From NCBI RefSeq assembly GCF_011801145.1, contig NZ_CP046172.1, forward strand, positions 3,906,001 through 3,970,000: a stretch of 64,000 nt of DNA. Direction: 5' to 3'. A program made the translations under genes and the position numbers. This document shows positions 62,733 to 64,000 of the stretch, piece by piece. The notes under the pieces were generated by a model, which was not told where the DNA came from, searched no databases, and saw nothing but the letters and a program-made list of their open reading frames with translations. This stretch comes from Nocardia arthritidis. GTDB taxonomy: Bacteria; Actinomycetota; Actinomycetes; Mycobacteriales; Mycobacteriaceae. Position 1 is the stretch's first letter. Every line of letters begins with the position of its first letter.

Positions 62733-64000
62733 TTACACGAGCGCGTGGACCAGGGCGTCCGGTTCGGCCGGTGACCGGTCTTCGGGCCGGTCGGCGGGTG
62801 GCGTACCCGGTTCGCCGCGTCGCGTGCGGCGGTAGCGCCACTGCAGCAGTCCGAGGCCGACCAGTCCAGCGATGGCGGTGGCGATGCCGATCTTCCAGCC
62901 GGGCGGCCACCAGGCCAGGACCAGCTCGGCGTCGTCGGTGCCGGGTGGTATGTCCACCGCGATGAAAGTGCGTGCGATGGTGCGGAATCCGATGTCGTGC
63001 CCGTTGAGTGTGGCCCGGTAGCCGGGCCACGCCAGGCGGGCGAAGACCACGCTGCCGCCGGTCCGCGAGCTGACGCGGATACGGCTGGTCATACCATCCT
63101 TGGAGATCGGTGCGGCGGTGGCGTCGCGGGTGTCGGCGATGAAACCGTTCCGCGTGGAGACCGGGCCGTTCGCGCGTTCGAGCACCCAGATGTAGCGGTC
63201 GTGGCCCGGATAGTCGACCCACTTCCAGCCCGGCGGCGCAGGGTGATTGCGCGCGTCCGGATACTGGACGCGTTGCAGCACAACGCGATCCACCTTCATC
63301 AAGTCCACTATCGTTCGGCCGGTTGCCGGTTCGGTGGCGAATGCGCGGCGGAAGGCATCGGGGCAGGTGCTGCCGTCCCAGCCCATGCAGAGGATCGCGC
63401 TGAACGCCGAGTAGCCGATGGGGGTGTAGGCGTTGACGTAGTTCAGTGGAATGTTCTTGGCGTAGTTGCCGAATGCCAGCGAACCCCAGGCGCCGGCCAG
63501 GCTCTGATCCTTCGGCCCGACCAGGCCCCGGTCGGCGAGTTGCAGTGTCACGCCATCGAAATGCGGAAAGGTCGCGGCGATTTCGGAGCGACGCTCCGGG
63601 AAGTGGTACGACATCGGGGTCGGCGACTGGGCCCGCACCTGGTCGTACGCGATCGGGAACATGGCCAGGATGGCGAGCACGCTCGCGACGGCCCCGCCCC
63701 GGGTGTGCGCCAGCCATACCAGCGCGGCGGTGAGCGCGCCGACGACGCATACGGCGATCAGATGCCGGATGATCAAATGCGGTGCCGCGCAATATGTTCG
63801 AATGAACAGCAGGCCGAGTAACACCGCGGCCGCGATACCGCGCCGCCGCCAGTCCGCGAAACGCCCGTAGCGACTGAGGAATACGCACACCAGTACCAGC
63901 AGCGCCACCGCGAGCATCGGCAGCACCCTGGCCGGCCAGCGCAGCGGACCGATCCGGCCCGGCCCGGCGGTCCACATCAGGAAGATGACGGCGAACAGGA
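62733..64000 (-). CDS. large membrane protein, C-terminal part (5' end outside window)
   Basis: 422 residues visible, open to the window edge. Several membrane helices (about 20-125 of the visible part) precede a large extracellular domain (FPERRSEIAATFPHFDGVTLQLADR ... WVDYPGHDRYIWVLERANGP ... GGSVVFARLAWPGYRATLNG), then one final helix (IGIATAIAGLVGLGLLQW) and a polar tail. The pattern resembles YfhO-type envelope proteins or GT-C-like glycosyltransferases. The catalytic N-terminal loops would lie outside the window. It converges on aguA with an 87-bp gap. Confidence 0.65.
   Translation of the reverse strand, partial: LFAVIFLMWTAGPGRIGPLRWPARVLPMLAVALLVLVCVFLSRYGRFADWRRRGIAAAVLLGLLFIRTYCAAPHLIIRHLIAVCVVGALTAALVWLAHTRGGAVASVLAILAMFPIAYDQVRAQSPTPMSYHFPERRSEIAATFPHFDGVTLQLADRGLVGPKDQSLAGAWGSLAFGNYAKNIPLNYVNAYTPIGYSAFSAILCMGWDGSTCPDAFRRAFATEPATGRTIVDLMKVDRVVLQRVQYPDARNHPAPPGWKWVDYPGHDRYIWVLERANGPVSTRNGFIADTRDATAAPISKDGMTSRIRVSSRTGGSVVFARLAWPGYRATLNGHDIGFRTIARTFIAVDIPPGTDDAELVLAWWPPGWKIGIATAIAGLVGLGLLQWRYRRTRRGEPGTPPADRPEDRSPAEPDALVHALV

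Noticed and set aside
1..64000. tRNA, rRNA, CRISPR or insertion sequences
   Set aside because: None recognised by eye: no terminal inverted repeats with transposase genes, no regularly spaced direct repeats apart from the 7-bp array. A tRNA scan would be decisive.

Overview
The window looks like a chromosomal segment of a Nocardia or a close mycolic-acid actinomycete. The evidence is very high GC with strongly GC-biased third codon positions, many ATGA/GTGA gene overlaps, a complete-looking mce tail (mceA-F), and a second, rpoC-less rpoB of the Nocardia rpoB2 type. I saw no rRNA, tRNA, CRISPR array or insertion sequence, but a covariance-model tRNA search was not possible here.

Layout. 1-6037: 3' part of an mce lipid-import operon. 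6192-17328: accessory genes, including a secreted GH65 enzyme and lipase with interlocked stop codons, AraC and LysR regulators, an aromatic amino acid decarboxylase, a YeiH-type exporter, two paralogous hypothetical proteins and a PhzF-like protein. 17352-22436: a gene remnant, a ThrE-type exporter, a secreted GH1 glucosidase and a solo peptide-binding lipoprotein. 22513-25987: rpoB2 on the minus strand, carrying resistance-type substitutions but split by two single-base indels. 26348-30409: a quinone reductase/XRE pair, a double GNAT protein behind a possible leader peptide, and a small holin-like/DUF3618 pair. 30523-38990: two NB-ARC proteins flank a minus-strand operon whose last gene contains nine copies of a 7-bp repeat (GTTCTTT) inside its coding sequence, placing its two halves in different frames. 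This looks like a phase-variable gene in the OFF state. 39147-50859: a tightly coupled plus-strand biosynthetic cluster. 50876-62645: agmatine/putrescine catabolism. 62733-64000: start of another membrane protein gene.

The cluster at 39147-50859 is the most striking region. An N-hydroxylase of the lysine/ornithine type, a cupin, a methionyl-tRNA-synthetase-like protein and a D-amino-acid-oxidase-like flavoprotein form the set known from s56-p1 (Spb38/39/40) and triacsin (Tri26/27/28) biosynthesis. There they join N6-hydroxylysine to glycine through an N-N bond and release hydrazinoacetate. Here cupin and synthetase are separate genes, and the set is followed by an ATP-grasp ligase, a small conserved protein, a berberine-bridge-type oxidase, a two-component flavin monooxygenase, a peptide-binding lipoprotein and a double GNAT enzyme. 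I see no NRPS or PKS, so the product is probably a small, non-ribosomally ligated hydrazine or N-N compound that I cannot name.

The polyamine region encodes an apparently complete route: agmatine to N-carbamoylputrescine (AguA), putrescine (AguB), 4-aminobutyraldehyde (class III aminotransferase), GABA (aldehyde dehydrogenase), succinate semialdehyde (GabT) and succinate (GabD). It also has a permease and Lrp- and PucR-type regulators.

An important caveat: at least six, probably seven, reading-frame breaks in this window are each repaired by adding one G or C, usually within a G/C run. They affect rpoB2 (twice), a membrane protein, a binding protein, gabD, aguA and possibly the phase-variable gene. 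All have the same sign, which suggests base-calling losses rather than six dead genes. The 7-bp repeat frame break is different in kind and is not repaired that way.
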